A DNA stretch of 64,000 bases from Hericium rajendrae (GCA_033439255.1 JAVRDV010000016.1:124001-188000), one strand, 5' to 3'; shown: positions 1 to 12,142, counted from the stretch's first letter. Notes: generated by a model from the letters alone, not told the origin. Numbers and translations are program-made.

Positions 1-86
1 CACAGTGCCACAAGAGTCAAGACTGGACAGAACGACCGTCTTCTGTGCTGAGGTAAGCAACGGAGACTAGTCCGACGGCTGTCCTT

Positions 87-299
87 CGTCGAGCCATCTT
101 CGAACGTCCGTCCCTTTACTGGACTCCTGACATTATTCGGTTCTCGACCTTGTTTACATCTGCTCCGCTGGAAGGCTTAGGTTATATTGGTGACTCGCCT
201 CTGGGTGGGAAGATTGGCAGGCTGCCGAAGCTGGAGGCCATGTTGGACCTGTTGACGGACATGGAATTCAGTACTTATCAAAGTCAGGTCGCCGCATGA
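87..299 (+). CDS. possible 3' end of a gene starting before the window
   Basis: A stop-free stretch of 70 codons ends in TGA at 297-299. Its product would end in a leucine-rich segment around LEAMLDLLTDM. A GTAAG at 52-56 could be the donor of an intron lying just upstream. I do not recognise the family. The open stretch may be chance, or a remnant like the decayed genes at 8-13 kb. Low confidence. Confidence 0.25.
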   Translation, partial: RRAIFERPSLYWTPDIIRFSTLFTSAPLEGLGYIGDSPLGGKIGRLPKLEAMLDLLTDMEFSTYQSQVAA

Positions 300-1080
300 T
301 GAAGCCACATCGTTGGACTCAAGACGAGCACCCCGGAAACAAACCAGATTCTCATAGAAAATCCCGCACCATGAATAGGAAGGGCAAACCTCTTGGAAGC
401 ATCAAGCTGCTACGGTTACCAAGCTCGTGCTATTCCTCGATGGTTGTGCGAGCTACGTTCTGTGACCATGGAAGGTATGTATCCTTTCAAGCATCCTTCG
501 ACATATTTACAATGTCCCTGAAGGCGTTATCCTCGAAATTAATGGGTGGACATCGCCCAGATACCACACAAACAACATCTCGCGAATCGTGACCTCTGCC
601 TCGCGCTGCGACCCACAGCAGTCTGCTCCATCGTGCCTTCTTCCCTGCGGACTCCGGAGTATGCTCTTGCCACTGGTTGGTCAGGATCTTATGCGATCCC
701 CGTTTGGGCTCGAAGAATCAGCACAGGAACTCGACTCACGCACCGCTCTCGATGCCGCGATCATTCCACTGCATCGACCAAGCCGCCGGACGACCGCAAT
801 CAAATCTATACAGGCATCATATTTATTCGCCGAAAGACAAGCTTCATCCTTGCGATTCCAGTTCCCCCGTGTTCTGCGACGCATTCGGGTGGCTGGATGT
901 GATATCGTTGCGGGTGCATTAGGATGAAGCACAGCAGAAAGGTCGAATGACTGACAAGTCCACATGCACCTTCGTTTTCTGTCAATCAGCTGATAGACAG
1001 CTTCCCTTGATTCATGAATGGCATGTTATGACATTCATCTTGCATGTTCCTGCAGATCGGGACGGGATCATCAGGGACCG
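300..1080. other. no gene seen
   Basis: Several overlapping short open frames occur but none has a recognisable motif or a consistent exon chain. The stretch precedes the repeat copy at about 1090 and may be part of an older degraded insertion. Confidence 0.4.
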
Positions 1081-1089
1081 CCGAGTTGG

Positions 1090-2230
1090 ACGAGTCAGCT
1101 CGAAGAGCTACCTCCGTTGTGCAGTACCTAGCTACGGACGACTTCTCGAATTAGGCTCACAACTCACTTCGCCCTCCTTTCGATACGCGCTCGGTATGTC
1201 CATTTCCTGCACGCATGTATTTTGACTGATCGTGTTTCACGAACCCCGTATATCTTACAAGGCCTGGTTCTTGTTGCCTCTAAGCTGTTACCTCCGCGGA
1301 GTTCTGTGCCACGTTCCGCACACGAAACAGCCTGTTTATTCTGCGACTTGATGCCGCTGATACGCCAATCTTAATGTCCCCATTGATCAAGAAGCAATGC
1401 GGCACGGAGTCCTCTATCACAATCCCCGTCGCTCACCTCTCGTTATCAAATCTACATATCCGTGCTGCCTAGTCTTTATCAGTGTAGCCTTCTGCTGATT
1501 TACCTGCGATCTACTTGGGTCTAATGTCCGTCCATCATTGTTCCGTCATCGTCAGACTCAAAACATCAAGGACGACTAGAAATGAGCACCGCCTCTGTGC
1601 GATCGTTTATTGACCACGACAAAAGGAGGAAAGCGCGTGTCTCCCATTCAACCAGGGAACCGTCACATTAGCAGAACAAGGACATACGAACGAGTCTGGT
1701 GTCTGTCAACAGAATCAAGAAGCACTTCCGCTGTCGTGCCCTTGTGCTAACCATCCAGCGCTTCAATCTGCAACATTTCTGCAGCGTCTGACCGTCCGAA
1801 TCTTGCTGCACACGCTCATAATGCCAACACCGCTCAAGGCACAACTAGCGTCTCTTTCCACCGTCCTCGCGCGGATAGCGCAAGCGCTTCCAGCCCTCCA
1901 AGCGCAAGCGCCAAATCAACCCGTCTTCTTTGTCCCCACGGCCGCATCAGGATGTCAGATCATCTTCTCGGGCCTGACGCAGGTGCGTCCGCTTTCTCAC
2001 CATCTCGCTGGCGCGGTGCGGGACCATCCATATCCGCACAGGCATGCGGAGATGCGGATGACGCGCGCGGGGTTGGGCCGCGTACGACGACGAGTTCACC
2101 TGCGTACCTTGCCGACTCGGTCGCGCTGCCGACATCGAGCGCAGGCGTCTGCGGGCGCAATCCTCCCAGCAACCCGCCCATCAGCTCAATTCTCCGAGGA
2201 CCCGCCCACTGATCAAGAGAATGGTTGCGT
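1090..2230 (+). repeat. old dispersed repeat, copy 1 (inverted partner at 10.2-11.5 kb)
   Basis: Read forward, this stretch aligns by eye along most of its length with the reverse complement of about 10235-11500. Shared blocks include the segment around 1375-1440, the CTTGTGCTAA segment near 1740, the CTTTGTCCCCACG segment near 1928 and a block near 2085-2135. The last block encodes, in both copies, a phrase like YDDEFTC..C..GRAAD.ERRR. Both copies carry stops and indels, so this is a degenerate element or a decayed duplicated gene. I do not recognise the protein. Ends are approximate. Confidence 0.6.
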
Positions 2231-4468
2231 CCCAGCTTACATCGAGTAGCTATCACCGTGATATTGCTCATCGTATGCATCACGTGGCGCATTTCGTCCG
2301 TGGGGATTTCGCAGAAATCGACGTAAGGAACCCTCCGCATGGAGAGAAAACTGGTGCGGGTGCCGAGATGGTTGCGGGGCGCGACGTAAGATGGATGGGC
2401 TTGCTGGGAAAAGGACCGTAGTTATATTACGCCCGGTACGATTGTACACGCGGATTCATGTGCGCTGGGTGCCACGCGCGATTTGCAGCAAGCGACGGAG
2501 AGCAGAGGTGTCCTTGCGGCGGATCGTCTGGGCCAACAGGAGGCATAGAGTTTGGATTTGTCGACGATGGAGGTCGATCGGCGGCGGCGCGACATGCTCG
2601 TCGATACCATACTCCGGATACCTGTCGACCAGCAGGGTGCGCGTGGTCTGATTCTGCGCTGCAGACGGAATCCTGCACGGGATCCTGGCATGCAGGATGT
2701 GTATGTAGACGCTTCCTTGATGTGTAGACACTTCTTTGAACTTCGATCTGTTGGTCCTCTTCGTTGAATGTTCGTCCACGAGAGATCGTCCATATCTGTC
2801 GCGCGCATGGCATGATAGGCGCGTCTTCATTCATTGCCACTATTTGAACGCAGAGACATCGTCAATAGAGCCTGCTTCTATATCGCTGTACGACCAGCAT
2901 CGCGTGCGTCCAGAAGCGCGACCAGACGCACATCGACGCTACCATCCGCGACTGAATGCTCGGGCTCAGCGTGCGCAAGCGCATAAAGGACGAACATCAA
3001 GAGAGAAGCAGCCCCCGACCCTGCAGCGAGCACATATCAATCGCCCGAGCACCGACATCGACATCGACATCACAGCACAGGCTATAATGCCCATCTGCGC
3101 ATCCCCGGATCCGATCAGCGACGAGAACAGAACACACCTTCCTCGACAGGCGGTGTGCGGCGGTGCGGGGCGGTGCGGCGGAAGCGGCACAGCCCGGGCC
3201 GTGCCCGCAATGTCCGTCCCGGGTATGACGCACGCCGAGGCTGTTCGCGAAGCGGGCGGGAAGGATGAACATGAAGTGAAGGAAGATGAGCTGGTGCGCC
3301 GTGGGCTTCGGTGGGCCCGGGTCGGGCTGTTGGGTGCCCGGAGACCTTGAAACTAAAGTGATTTGATTGCAATACAGTACATTTCCCGCTATACATAGCG
3401 GCGCTATACTTGGACTCGCAAAAATAGCACGTCCGCTCGGGCGACGGAGGGCAATAATAGCCCTGCGCGGGGCCGAGGTGGTGGGGATGCGCACGCCACA
3501 TACAGGGAAGCGCGTGCGCACAACGTGGCAGCGGTGCAGGTTGATGCTGCTGGGGAGTGCAATGTCGAGAAGACGCGGCGGTGTAAGCGTATAGAAGCAC
3601 TCGAGTCGCCGCGGGCGGTGCAGCGGATGGATGCGTATGTATGGACGGAAGGGACGTCGGTGATCGAGTCAGCGCGGCCGGAGGGGCGTCCGCCGGCGTC
3701 ATGCGGTGCTGCGTGTATCTGGTGTACGTTCCTGCATGTAAGGACGGGGCGGATTCCAGCAAACTACCGGAGAGAGATTGTGGCCCAGGGGCAGAAAGGT
3801 GCTGCACCCTCGACGTGCACCGGGGAGCACCGGCGGTGCCGCAGCATAAGCGCGTAACGGAATGGACGGCAGAGGACAGAAGCGGATGCATCAACTAATT
3901 CTTGCGCTCGCATGATGCGGATGGAGGAGATCAAATTGTTGGAACTTATGTTACTGTACAGAGATGCGACTGTCGGACATGTCCACGCTGGGCCTGCGCC
4001 TGCCGCCGGCCGTCGTCGCACGGATGTCTGAACAAATGGTCTTTCGCTCAAGCTGGAGTGAGAGGGTGCCTGTTTGGAAGAGAGTGGCGCTGGAGGGAAT
4101 ACGCCGCGGAGGGTGAGGGCGGCAATCAGGATCAGACAGTTGTTGTTGTGTGTCGGCAAGATCACGGACTCGTTCGCGCGCGAGCATTGGGCAAAGGGTC
4201 CGCCGTGCTGGCGCAGTTGGGCACTGTAGGGCAATAGAGGAGCGGCATTGGTTTATACAAACAAAAGAAAGACTTGTGAGGGCTGTGTGTCGGGGGAGGA
4301 GGGGAAGAGGACGAGATCAAGTGATGAGAAGTTTGTCATGCTGCGGAGAGGGTAGGACACAGCCGCATCTAACCACAGCACAGCTCGAGATCTCTCTTTT
4401 CTCTCGCCACTACATCGTGAACTGCACATCTGCTCCTGCCCCGTCCTCTTATATATCCCCTCTTTCCA
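2231..4468. other. long region upstream of the Crz1-like gene, no gene seen
   Basis: The first ~200 bases continue an open frame from the repeat. The rest shows only mutually overlapping short frames, typical of GC-rich chance ORFs, without splice-consistent coding. It probably contains the promoter and 5' leader of the Crz1-like gene; a pyrimidine-rich stretch lies at about 4390-4465 just before its ATG. Confidence 0.4.
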
Positions 4469-6810
4469 ATGGATCGCTATCACGGCCCCGCCCTCGACTA
4501 TATATCCGATCTTGATTTCGACTCCTCCCACCCCAACATCGCCACCACCGACCCCTTCGATCCCTTCCCAGCCAGTCCCTTTCCCGCCACTCCTTCCTAC
4601 GCCGGCTCGTATCAGAACTCCCCGTACTCCGGGGCTTCCGATCTGCACGACTTTGACCAGAAGGACGACGCCTTGGGCCTCTTCTCTGACAGCGACCCCC
4701 TCGTCATCTCTCGCGACGAATACTCCCGCGACGAATACGACCCCGCCGCATACGACGCCCCTTCCTCTGGTGGTGGACTGCTCATGTTCGATAACGATTT
4801 CATGACCAACATCGACGGCCCCAACGTGTCCCTCTCCGTCACCCCCGCTGACGACCCCTCCCCCGCCCACTCCCCGGCCATGTACGACCACAGCTCTCCT
4901 GCCTCGAGTGCTGGTCGCGCGGACAGCCCCGCCTCCTCTGTCTCCTCCCACCCCCATTCTGGCGGCTCCCACCACACTAATGCTCCCAATCCCTCCCCGC
5001 GAATAAACTTTGACACCCTCCGTGTCGACTCGCCCTTTATGCCTAACCAACAGCTGCCGTCCTCCCCGCCTAACAAGCCTCGGAGCCCGCCACAGCTCCT
5101 CATCCCAGAGGGCCAGGAACAGGCACCGCCCATGATCAACGCCCCAGAGGGCGATGGCGGCGTGGGTCCCCGCTTGCATATCGTCCCCGCGACACCGGTC
5201 GGGGGAGGTGATCCCAATCAAGGCCACTCCAATCCATTCGGACAAGGTATGTCCGTCGCTCTGATGTGTTTCATCCCACCCCACGTTCTCGTCATCTCCA
5301 TTCCCCATCATCATCTCTTTTTTGAAACATCTATCTGACAACGCCACAGGTTCGCAGCAGTCCGCCTCGACTGCCTGGCAACACGACTCCTCCACCTCCA
5401 ACGCCGCGCAATCCAGCTCGTACCAACCCTCCTTCACCTTCCCCGCCGAGCGCCCACTCATCAACACCGGCGGCAACGGCGGCCTCCCGTCTTCCGCTGA
5501 CGACTTCCTCCTCCCGCCCTCGCCCTCCCGCATCCGCAGCAAATCCGACACCTCCGCCCGCCCGCCCCAGTGGCTCGGCAGCGGCGGCATGTCCCTGCTC
5601 CCGCAGAACGCGCTCGACGACCGCACGCACACCGTCAACCTCGGCGACGTCCTCCCGCCCGTCAGCGACCTCGACCGGCGCCACCACCAGCCGGCGTACG
5701 CCTCCGGCCCGGGCCTCGCGCCGCCGGGCTTCGGCGGCCAGGGCTTCGGGCTGCCCCCGAACAACGGCCTGCTCTCGCCGGACTTCAACGCGCTGCGGCG
5801 CGCGAAGAGCGACGCGGGGCGCATGACGCACCGCCAGGTGCGCTCGGAGGACCTGCGGTCCTCGCCGGGCGTCGGGCTCGGCTTCCCGCCGTCGCCGCAC
5901 CAGGACTTCATCCGCGCGGCGCAGACGGGGCCCGCGACGCAGTTCCTGCACCCGACGGAGGTCGCGCGCGTCGCGGGCGGGCATCACCGCCGCGCGTCGA
6001 GCGGGAGCCGCGAGCGCGGGTGGGGCGGGGGGCACTCGGCGCGCGCGTCGCCGTACCCGAGCCCCAGCGCGAGCCCTGCGCGGCTCGTGGAGCCGCTGCC
6101 GTCCGTCGGCGGGATGGGCGGGATGTACGGCGGGGGCATGGGCGGGATGGGGATGGGGATGGGGATGGGCGGCATGGACGCGCCGTATATGAGTGCGAGT
6201 GCGAGCCGCGCGAGCACGCCCGCGGCGGTTGCGAAGCCGAATGTGACGACGACGGCGACGGCGGACGCGAGCATGAAGCGGCGGATCAACGACGCCAAGT
6301 TTGTGTGCCCCGTGCCCGGGTGCGGGAGCACGTTCACGCGGCACTTTAATCTCAAGGGTGCGTGTTTCTTTGGGCTGCGCGGCGGCGGGTGCTGATGCGG
6401 CGCAGGGCACATGCGGTCGCACAACGACGAGAAGCCGTTCCAGTGCAAGTGGCCTGGGTGCGGGAAGGGCTTCGCGCGGCAGCACGACTGCAAGCGGCAC
6501 GAGCAGCTGCACTCGAACCACCGCCCGTTCACGTGCGAGGGCTGCAAGAAGCCGTTCGCGCGGCTCGACGCGCTCAACCGGCATCGTGCGTACTTTCCTT
6601 CCGTTCCTTTCGTTCTCAGTCTGATGGGTTGTGGCTACAGTGCGCTCGGAAGGCGGCGCGGGATGCGCAAAGATGCAGGAGGGGGCCGGCGGCGAGGGCA
6701 TGGATGCGCATGCGCACCATCAGGCGCCGCCGGAGCTGTCCCTCCCAGGCAAGATGGAGCCGGACGTGCCCGGCTGGGGCAACGCAGGCTTCGCCGGGAT
6801 CGTGATGTGA
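4469..6810 (+). CDS. CRZ1: Crz1-like C2H2 zinc-finger transcription factor
   Basis: Four exons (4469-5246, 5350-6357, 6406-6585, 6641-6810) give 711 residues. The N-terminal ~570 residues are Ser/Pro/Asn-rich and look disordered, with acidic stretches and a Gly/Met-rich repeat. Three zinc fingers follow: about 576-600 (CPVPGC...HMRSH), 606-630 (CKWPGC...HEQLH) and 636-660 (CEGCKKPF, with a variant final ligand pattern). The finger order and the wording [10 protein letters not shown] are typical of fungal Crz1, the calcineurin-dephosphorylated activator of calcium and stress genes that shuttles to the nucleus. Introns two and three cut within the finger array at phase 1, which confirms the model. 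All introns are GT-AG (103, 48 and 55 nt). I did not locate a clear PxIxIT docking site. Family call is strong; orthology to Crz1 rather than a close paralogue is inferred. Confidence 0.9.
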
Positions 6811-8280
6811 TGCCTGCGGGCCCCCCTCCCTCCTTCCTCCCCTCTCCTCCTGTTCGTCGCAAAAGTCCAGTCTCGCCTCGCCGCGCCGCCATCTTTCATC
6901 GCCCGCACCGCCCGACGATCCCATCACGATCACGATCGTGATGGGGATCATGATCCCGCCTCTGTTCCCTCGGCGTCCTGCGCCGAACGCACGCCACCCC
7001 CGCCCGAACGCCACGAAGAAGATCCACGTCTGTAACATCACTCTACACCGCACCGCCTGCCCCCGCCCTCAGCGCGCCTAGACCCCCGCCGCCTTGCTTT
7101 CTCTCGCAGTACTCTACTCTAAGCTATGTATGCGCATCGTATCATACACCGGACAGTGCGCTCGGTCGCCTGGTTTCCGTCTCATTCCCATTCCCATCTC
7201 ACGTCTGCACGCTGCTTGACTTCTAACTTCTGACTTCTGACCTTACGTCTGACGTATCTTACGCTGCGCTTACCCGTCCTAGTCTGTTTACCTGCCCCCG
7301 CTGTGCGTTATCGATGCGGCGGGGCCCTGTAGCGTATACTATACATGTGTCGTGCCGTGTCCCTGCTGCTAGAGACTCTGGAGGGCGCTCGCTGCTTTTT
7401 GAGGCTGTTTGGTATTTATTGTACTATACGCGTATATGGGATATATATTTTTATATGGGCTATTGTGGGCGCCGGCGCGTGGGAGTTGGTTTGTTGCTTT
7501 TTTGGGTGCGGTGTGAATTTGCGGTGTCTTGCTTTCTTCGTCTCTGGAGAGCTTCGTACCGGGGGCAGGCGGTCTGTGGATTGAGCACTGTCCAACTCGG
7601 AACGGCCTTTCGCCAGCGGGTGAGACAGCGGCGACTCGGACATCGTGTGTCGTGTCTGAGCGGAGACGGCACCGTGTCAATGCAGGTGCTGGTTTACTTG
7701 CTTTCCTGTGTCGAGTACGTGCAGGTGCGTGGTGTTTGGTCTCGTCAAGTGGGCCACGTACAGTAGATTCGTGGTCCGCGGTAGTAGTTTTCGGGCGCAC
7801 CAGTGCCACGACGCCGCTTCGTCCGTGGCGGGCCACGATGGCTCTCGTAACAGATGGGAGCTCTCTATACATGTGTTGCGTCAACGTACATGTGCGCTGC
7901 GACTCTGCCCATTGCGCCCATCGGTTGCGGTCCTTGTTTGCGCGTCGATGGAGATGCGTACTCTCGAACTTGGGCCCATCGCTGATGCGTCTGTGCAGAA
8001 ATCCCGGTGCATGCTGAGTCGTGGTGGTCGTCGGTCGCTCTGCTGCAAGCCCATTCCGGTGGGCAAGCAAGGCTGCTCACTTTATGGCGACGGCGCTGCT
8101 TTTGGTAGCTTGCCATAGTGTCATTCACGACTTCGAAGAGGGAAAACCAGGCGGTGACGCAACAAGTCGGTTTAGCTGATAAAGCAGGAAGGAAGATTCA
8201 TGAGAACGGAGTCTGCAATGGCATGGTATAAAGGACCAGCCCCATATAACATGTTTCTTCACAGAACTATCCAGCCACGT
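6811..8280. other. 3' region of the Crz1-like gene and spacer, no gene seen
   Basis: A pyrimidine-rich 3' region follows the stop. Two perfect 14-bp palindromes lie almost back to back: ATCACGATCGTGAT at 6929-6942 and GGGATCATGATCCC at 6944-6957. From 7300 on there are only overlapping chance frames. Confidence 0.4.
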
Positions 8281-8284
8281 CTTC

Positions 8285-10110
8285 CTCCCTGCAACAGAAA
8301 GCCCTTATTCTCCATGGCAAGGGCGCGCCGTTTGAGGTCGCCACCCGCGATATTCCTCACGGCCCAGCCTGCCCCCGGCGAGGTGCTCGTGCATGTACCG
8401 CACGTGCAGCGCACGGGCGACTTCGTCTTGACGTGGCCCACCGTACTTGGGTTCGATGGGGCGGGCGTGGTCCACGAGTCGGGCGACGGCGTCACGGCCT
8501 TGAAGAAAGGCGATAGAGTGTACGTGCGTTCCATTCCGCGATGTGCTGATCAGAGGATGCATGCAGCCTCTTTTAAGCTGTGTACTTCTACAACCTCGGG
8601 ACCCTCTAGCAGTACATGCTTGCGACTGCCACGCGCGCGGCGAAGTCGGTGCTGTGTCGTTTGTGCAAGCCTGCGCGTACTTACGCGTGAGATTTTAGAT
8701 CTCGGATAATGTTTCCTTTGACGAGGCGGCTACTTTGTCTACGAATTTTGCCACGGCCGCCATTGACATCTATGGCGGTCAGCTCGATCCGTTTGACATG
8801 TAGGGCGCTACCAGGGCGCAGAATACATTGCAACGTGGATAGATAGCGGCGTAAGCAAGTACAAAGATGAGCCCATGGTCATCATCGGCGGGTCGAGCTC
8901 GGTCGGCCAGTTCGGTATATGCTTTGCGTGCCGGAGATACAGAGTTTTATATTTAATCTCTTGCGCTGACTGATCACAGACATCCAGCTGGCTACAGTGC
9001 CTTGCATATCAGTCTGCAGTCGACGCGTCGAGAAACATGTTTGTAGTCGCCAAATAGTCACGTCATGTCACACGTCGACCGCCGACTGCTCGGATGTTCC
9101 ACTCTGCGTCTTGCCGTCTTCGACGACGGCCATTTACTTTCTGTAAGTGTCTGACCCAGTTGATAAAGTGGCTGAAAAGCCGTGAGAACCCGTCTGGCCA
9201 CATATCTCTCTGCCAGCTATGCACACCCTCGAATCTCGCACCGAGACATGGATTTCCAGCACCCCGGCATAGCAGCCATAGCTCTCGCGCTTGTGTGTGT
9301 TCCATAACCGCCAATATTGAGGGGAGCCAAGATCTCATGCTGGCTATGGTGCATGAACATTCTGAATGCACTGACATGTTCTTCGCCCGGGTTTACATGC
9401 AGCGCAGAGCGCAAGTTCGTGTGCCTCAGGCACTGCGAGTTGTCCTTGAGCCAGACATTCATGCATGTAGGATAATGATAATCCCCGAGCCACATCCATG
9501 CCCCGATAGGCTCACTACAGCTATGCCGGAGGACGTCGAGCGCGTGTTCGAGATGCCTTCTCGGGAGGGCAGCAGGAGCATTATGTCTCGATGGATGTCA
9601 GCAGATACGGTGTGCAGGTGCCGGTTAGGCTGCAGCTGTTCAAATTTGGATGTCTTTACAAGACTTTGTCTGTAGAATGTTTACCTGTTTGTTTAAATGG
9701 GAAGTTGAGTGCTACAAGACATACAAATGTGCATAAGTACTGCGAACTCGCAAACAGGATCCAGAGCGCTAAAGTGTCACGCTTTGGTCCGAACAAACAA
9801 AGATCTCAGCGCGTCGACTGCAGACTGATATGCAAGGCACTGTAAGCTGTCCGGCTTCAACCCCATCATCACCACCGCATCCGCGAGCAGTGAGGAATAT
9901 AGCAAGCACGCTGGCGCAACACGACGCCGTACTCCGCACCCCGCCGCCGCCGTCGCGCAGATCACATCGAAATCCGTCAAGCTTGTGTACGCCGCCATCT
10001 CGTCCGAGGGCGCGCGGCGCGCGGCGTTGGAAGTCGTCGCGCAAGGTGGGTACGTCTTGATCACGCTCGAGTCTACGATCTGCGCGCTCGGCGAGCGCGA
10101 GGATCGACTA
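8285..10110 (+). pseudogene. decayed medium-chain (zinc-type) dehydrogenase / enoyl reductase-like gene, interrupted by a transposon
   Basis: Translated pieces follow the order of an MDR oxidoreductase. QQKALILHGKGAPFEV starts near 8290, PGEVLVHV and VLGFDGAGVV near 8375-8470, ISDNVSFDEAATL near 8694. The nucleotide-binding stretch VIIGGSSSVGQF lies near 8878-8912, followed after a probable intron by DIQLA. The frame changes near 8360, a segment before VLGFDGAG is missing, and at least one in-frame stop occurs, so it cannot make a full enzyme. The 848-bp element at 8995-9842 splits the gene. Coding sense resumes exactly after it with KLSGFNPIITTAS and continues to about 10110. The intact family reduces C=C or carbonyl groups with NADPH. 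A second, diverged C-terminal fragment lies at 11.5 kb. Confidence 0.75.
8995..9842. mobile_element. non-autonomous Tc1/mariner-type inverted-repeat element
   Basis: The 848-bp element has 33-bp terminal inverted repeats that match perfectly (8995-9027 against 9810-9842), beginning CAGTGCCTTGCATATC. It is flanked on both sides by TA (8993-8994 and 9843-9844). Removing the element and one TA joins the dehydrogenase codons in frame as QLA then KLSG, which fixes the boundaries. TA duplication and a CAGT tip are typical of the Tc1/mariner superfamily, including fungal pogo/Fot1 elements. No transposase frame is visible, so it must have moved in trans. Perfect repeat ends inside a decayed host gene suggest a fairly young insertion. 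Confidence 0.9.
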
Positions 10111-10234
10111 CTGATCTGATCTCATGTAGGCTCTGCGCCCGCGTCCGGGATGCGAAAATGACGCAGCGCTGTGCGTGATTGCTGCCTGGCCCTGTGGTAT
10201 GATGTCGACGTCGACGTCAAGGTTCACACGACGG

Positions 10235-11500
10235 ATCCACTTTCTTGATCCACTGGTTTAGGCCCGGGTGGAACGGAGTCATGCTTGTGATGGAGCGCAG
10301 GTTTCTGGGAGGGTTGTGCCCAGCATCGTCTGCGTTCGTTGTCGGCAGCGCGACCGGTTTGGCAATGCAAGCACGTGAACTCTTCGTCGTACACCCGCAG
10401 GCCTGCGTAGACCGACAGATGCTAGCAGGCTAGCCCCGCACCATCTACATCTCCGACATGCCTGTACCTGCACCGCCTGCTGTTAGAAACTCAGTCTGGA
10501 CCGTGCCGGCTAGAGGATGAGAAAGCGGGGGCGCTTCGACATGTCTATGTCAGGCCCCGAGAAAACCATCCAGAGTACTGATGCGACGTAGCGTGGGGAC
10601 AAAGAAGATGGATGTTTACTCAGCACTTGCATTTGAAGAGCTTCAGAGGCGAAGAGGCGATCCAAGGCGAGGACAGTGGGAAAAGATGGTGCTTGCGCCT
10701 TGCAAAGCGAGAGGTGTTAGTGTCGTAGGCGCATGCGGCAAAGTTCGGCGACTTCGACGGCGACATGCTACATAGATGTCATCAACTGGAGCGCTGGACC
10801 ATTAGCACAAGAATACGGCAGTGAAACTGCCAACATGGCTGTTGATAGATGCTAGTCTATTTCGAAAGTTTTTGTTTTGCTGACACACGGCGCGCTGCGA
10901 TCGACTTCTGGTTCAGTAAGAGGGACGAACGCTGTTCCTCTGATTAAGGTTCGCGGCCTAGCTCTGAGTTCAAGAAACGATCGCACACGATGCGCGAGGC
11001 GGTGTTCATATCCCAATGCTGTCCTCACGGCTGTCAACGACGGAGCACTGATGGACGGACCTAAGACCCAAGGAGATGTGGACTTGACAATGAGGGGGTG
11101 ACGACGGAGGTTATGATAGAGGCGTCCGTGCTGCATTGCTCCTTAATCGATGGGGATATTAAGGTTGGCGTGGATCAGCGGTATCGCGGTATCAAGTTTC
11201 AGGATGCACGATGCTGTTTCAAGTTTGGAACGTGGTGTTGGAAGTCGCACAGTCCGAAGGAGAACGAAAACAAGGCCCTACAAGATTATTGAGTTTCATG
11301 AAACAGCATCAATGAATAATGACCGTGGACAAAGTGAACGAACCATGCGTACGTCGCCTCGAGGGGGGTCGAAGACAAAGTTGTAGATCTGAAAATTGTG
11401 CGGGGCGGTAGAAACATAGACATGCGATCTTCAGGTACGAACTTGTTTTTTCTAACTCTGGAAGAAAGAGAATCGATGTCTCGTGAGCGATGACATGCCG
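10235..11500 (-). repeat. old dispersed repeat, copy 2 (inverted relative to 1.1-2.2 kb)
   Basis: The reverse strand aligns with 1090-2230. Matching blocks include the phrase YDEEFTC.HC..GRAAD.ERRR (near 10330-10400), a segment near 10790-10850 that matches 1690-1760, and a segment near 11020-11150 that matches 1375-1580. Both copies contain stops and small indels. It sits between two fragments of medium-chain dehydrogenase and may have inserted there. Ends are approximate. Confidence 0.6.
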
Positions 11501-11504
11501 GCGG

Positions 11505-11940
11505 CATTTCTTCAAGCTGGCTCCTCGAATTTGACGTATATGACGCGATCTCGGTCGAGGACTCGCTATGCGCATCGCTGCAGGTCGTCGCGAAGTGCAA
11601 TTATGTCGTGATTATGGTTCCGTCCGCAATGGGAGCGGTGGGCGATCGTGACGGCGGCAAGAACGTCTTGTTTGTCTTCGGGTCAGTGAACGTTCCCGCC
11701 AACCACGACCTCGGCGACAAGATGTATGAGGCGCTTCCGGGTTTTCTAGCTAATAGGGACATTAAAGTATAGACGTTTAGCGTATGGATTCTGCTTCCTT
11801 GCTTGACCATTCGGTCCTGCAGCCTAACGGATGCAAGATTCCGCCCAATGCTCTTGCGGGTGTGTCGGAGACGCGGAGAGCTTGTCAATAAGCCAGCCAG
11901 CGGCGTGAAGTTTGCCCTGCATCCACAGGAGACGTCTTGA
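11505..11940 (+). pseudogene. C-terminal fragment of a second medium-chain dehydrogenase
   Basis: Pieces VVAKCNYVVIM, NVLFVFGSVNVP, LGDKMYEALPGFL and finally VKFALHPQETS with stop TGA at 11938-11940 match the C-terminal third of the same family as the gene at 8.3 kb. The segment around VYDAISVEDSLCASLQVVAK is homologous to, but different from, VYAAISSEGARRAALEVVAQ in the first gene. This is therefore a paralogue rather than the missing tail. The frame is broken in the middle, and the N-terminal two thirds are absent, replaced by the repeat at 10.2-11.5 kb. Confidence 0.7.
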
Positions 11941-12142
11941 AGAGAAATATAAGTAGAAGCTAAGATCTAGTCAACAAAAATCTATCACCGACATGTCAGA
12001 CCTATGCGTAACACTGCGCACTACGTGAAGACTGAGGAGGAAGCGACAAGACTCTACCTCTGTCATACGAGGGATTATGAATTTCAATTATCAGAGAACA
12101 TATTCCGCGAAGGAGTAAAATATACCCAACAGATCGACAACG

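Noticed and set aside
1-10. CACAGTGCC at the window start as an end of the TA-flanked element
   Set aside because: Only nine bases match the tip and the sequence diverges at once.
4253-5911. 552-codon minus-strand open frame across the Crz1-like gene
   Set aside because: It is antisense to a gene with confirmed zinc fingers and splice phases. Gly/Val/Arg-rich low complexity is what GC-rich antisense frames give.
5331-6701. 456-codon minus-strand open frame
   Set aside because: Antisense shadow of Crz1 exons 2-4; Arg/Ala/Pro-rich without motif.
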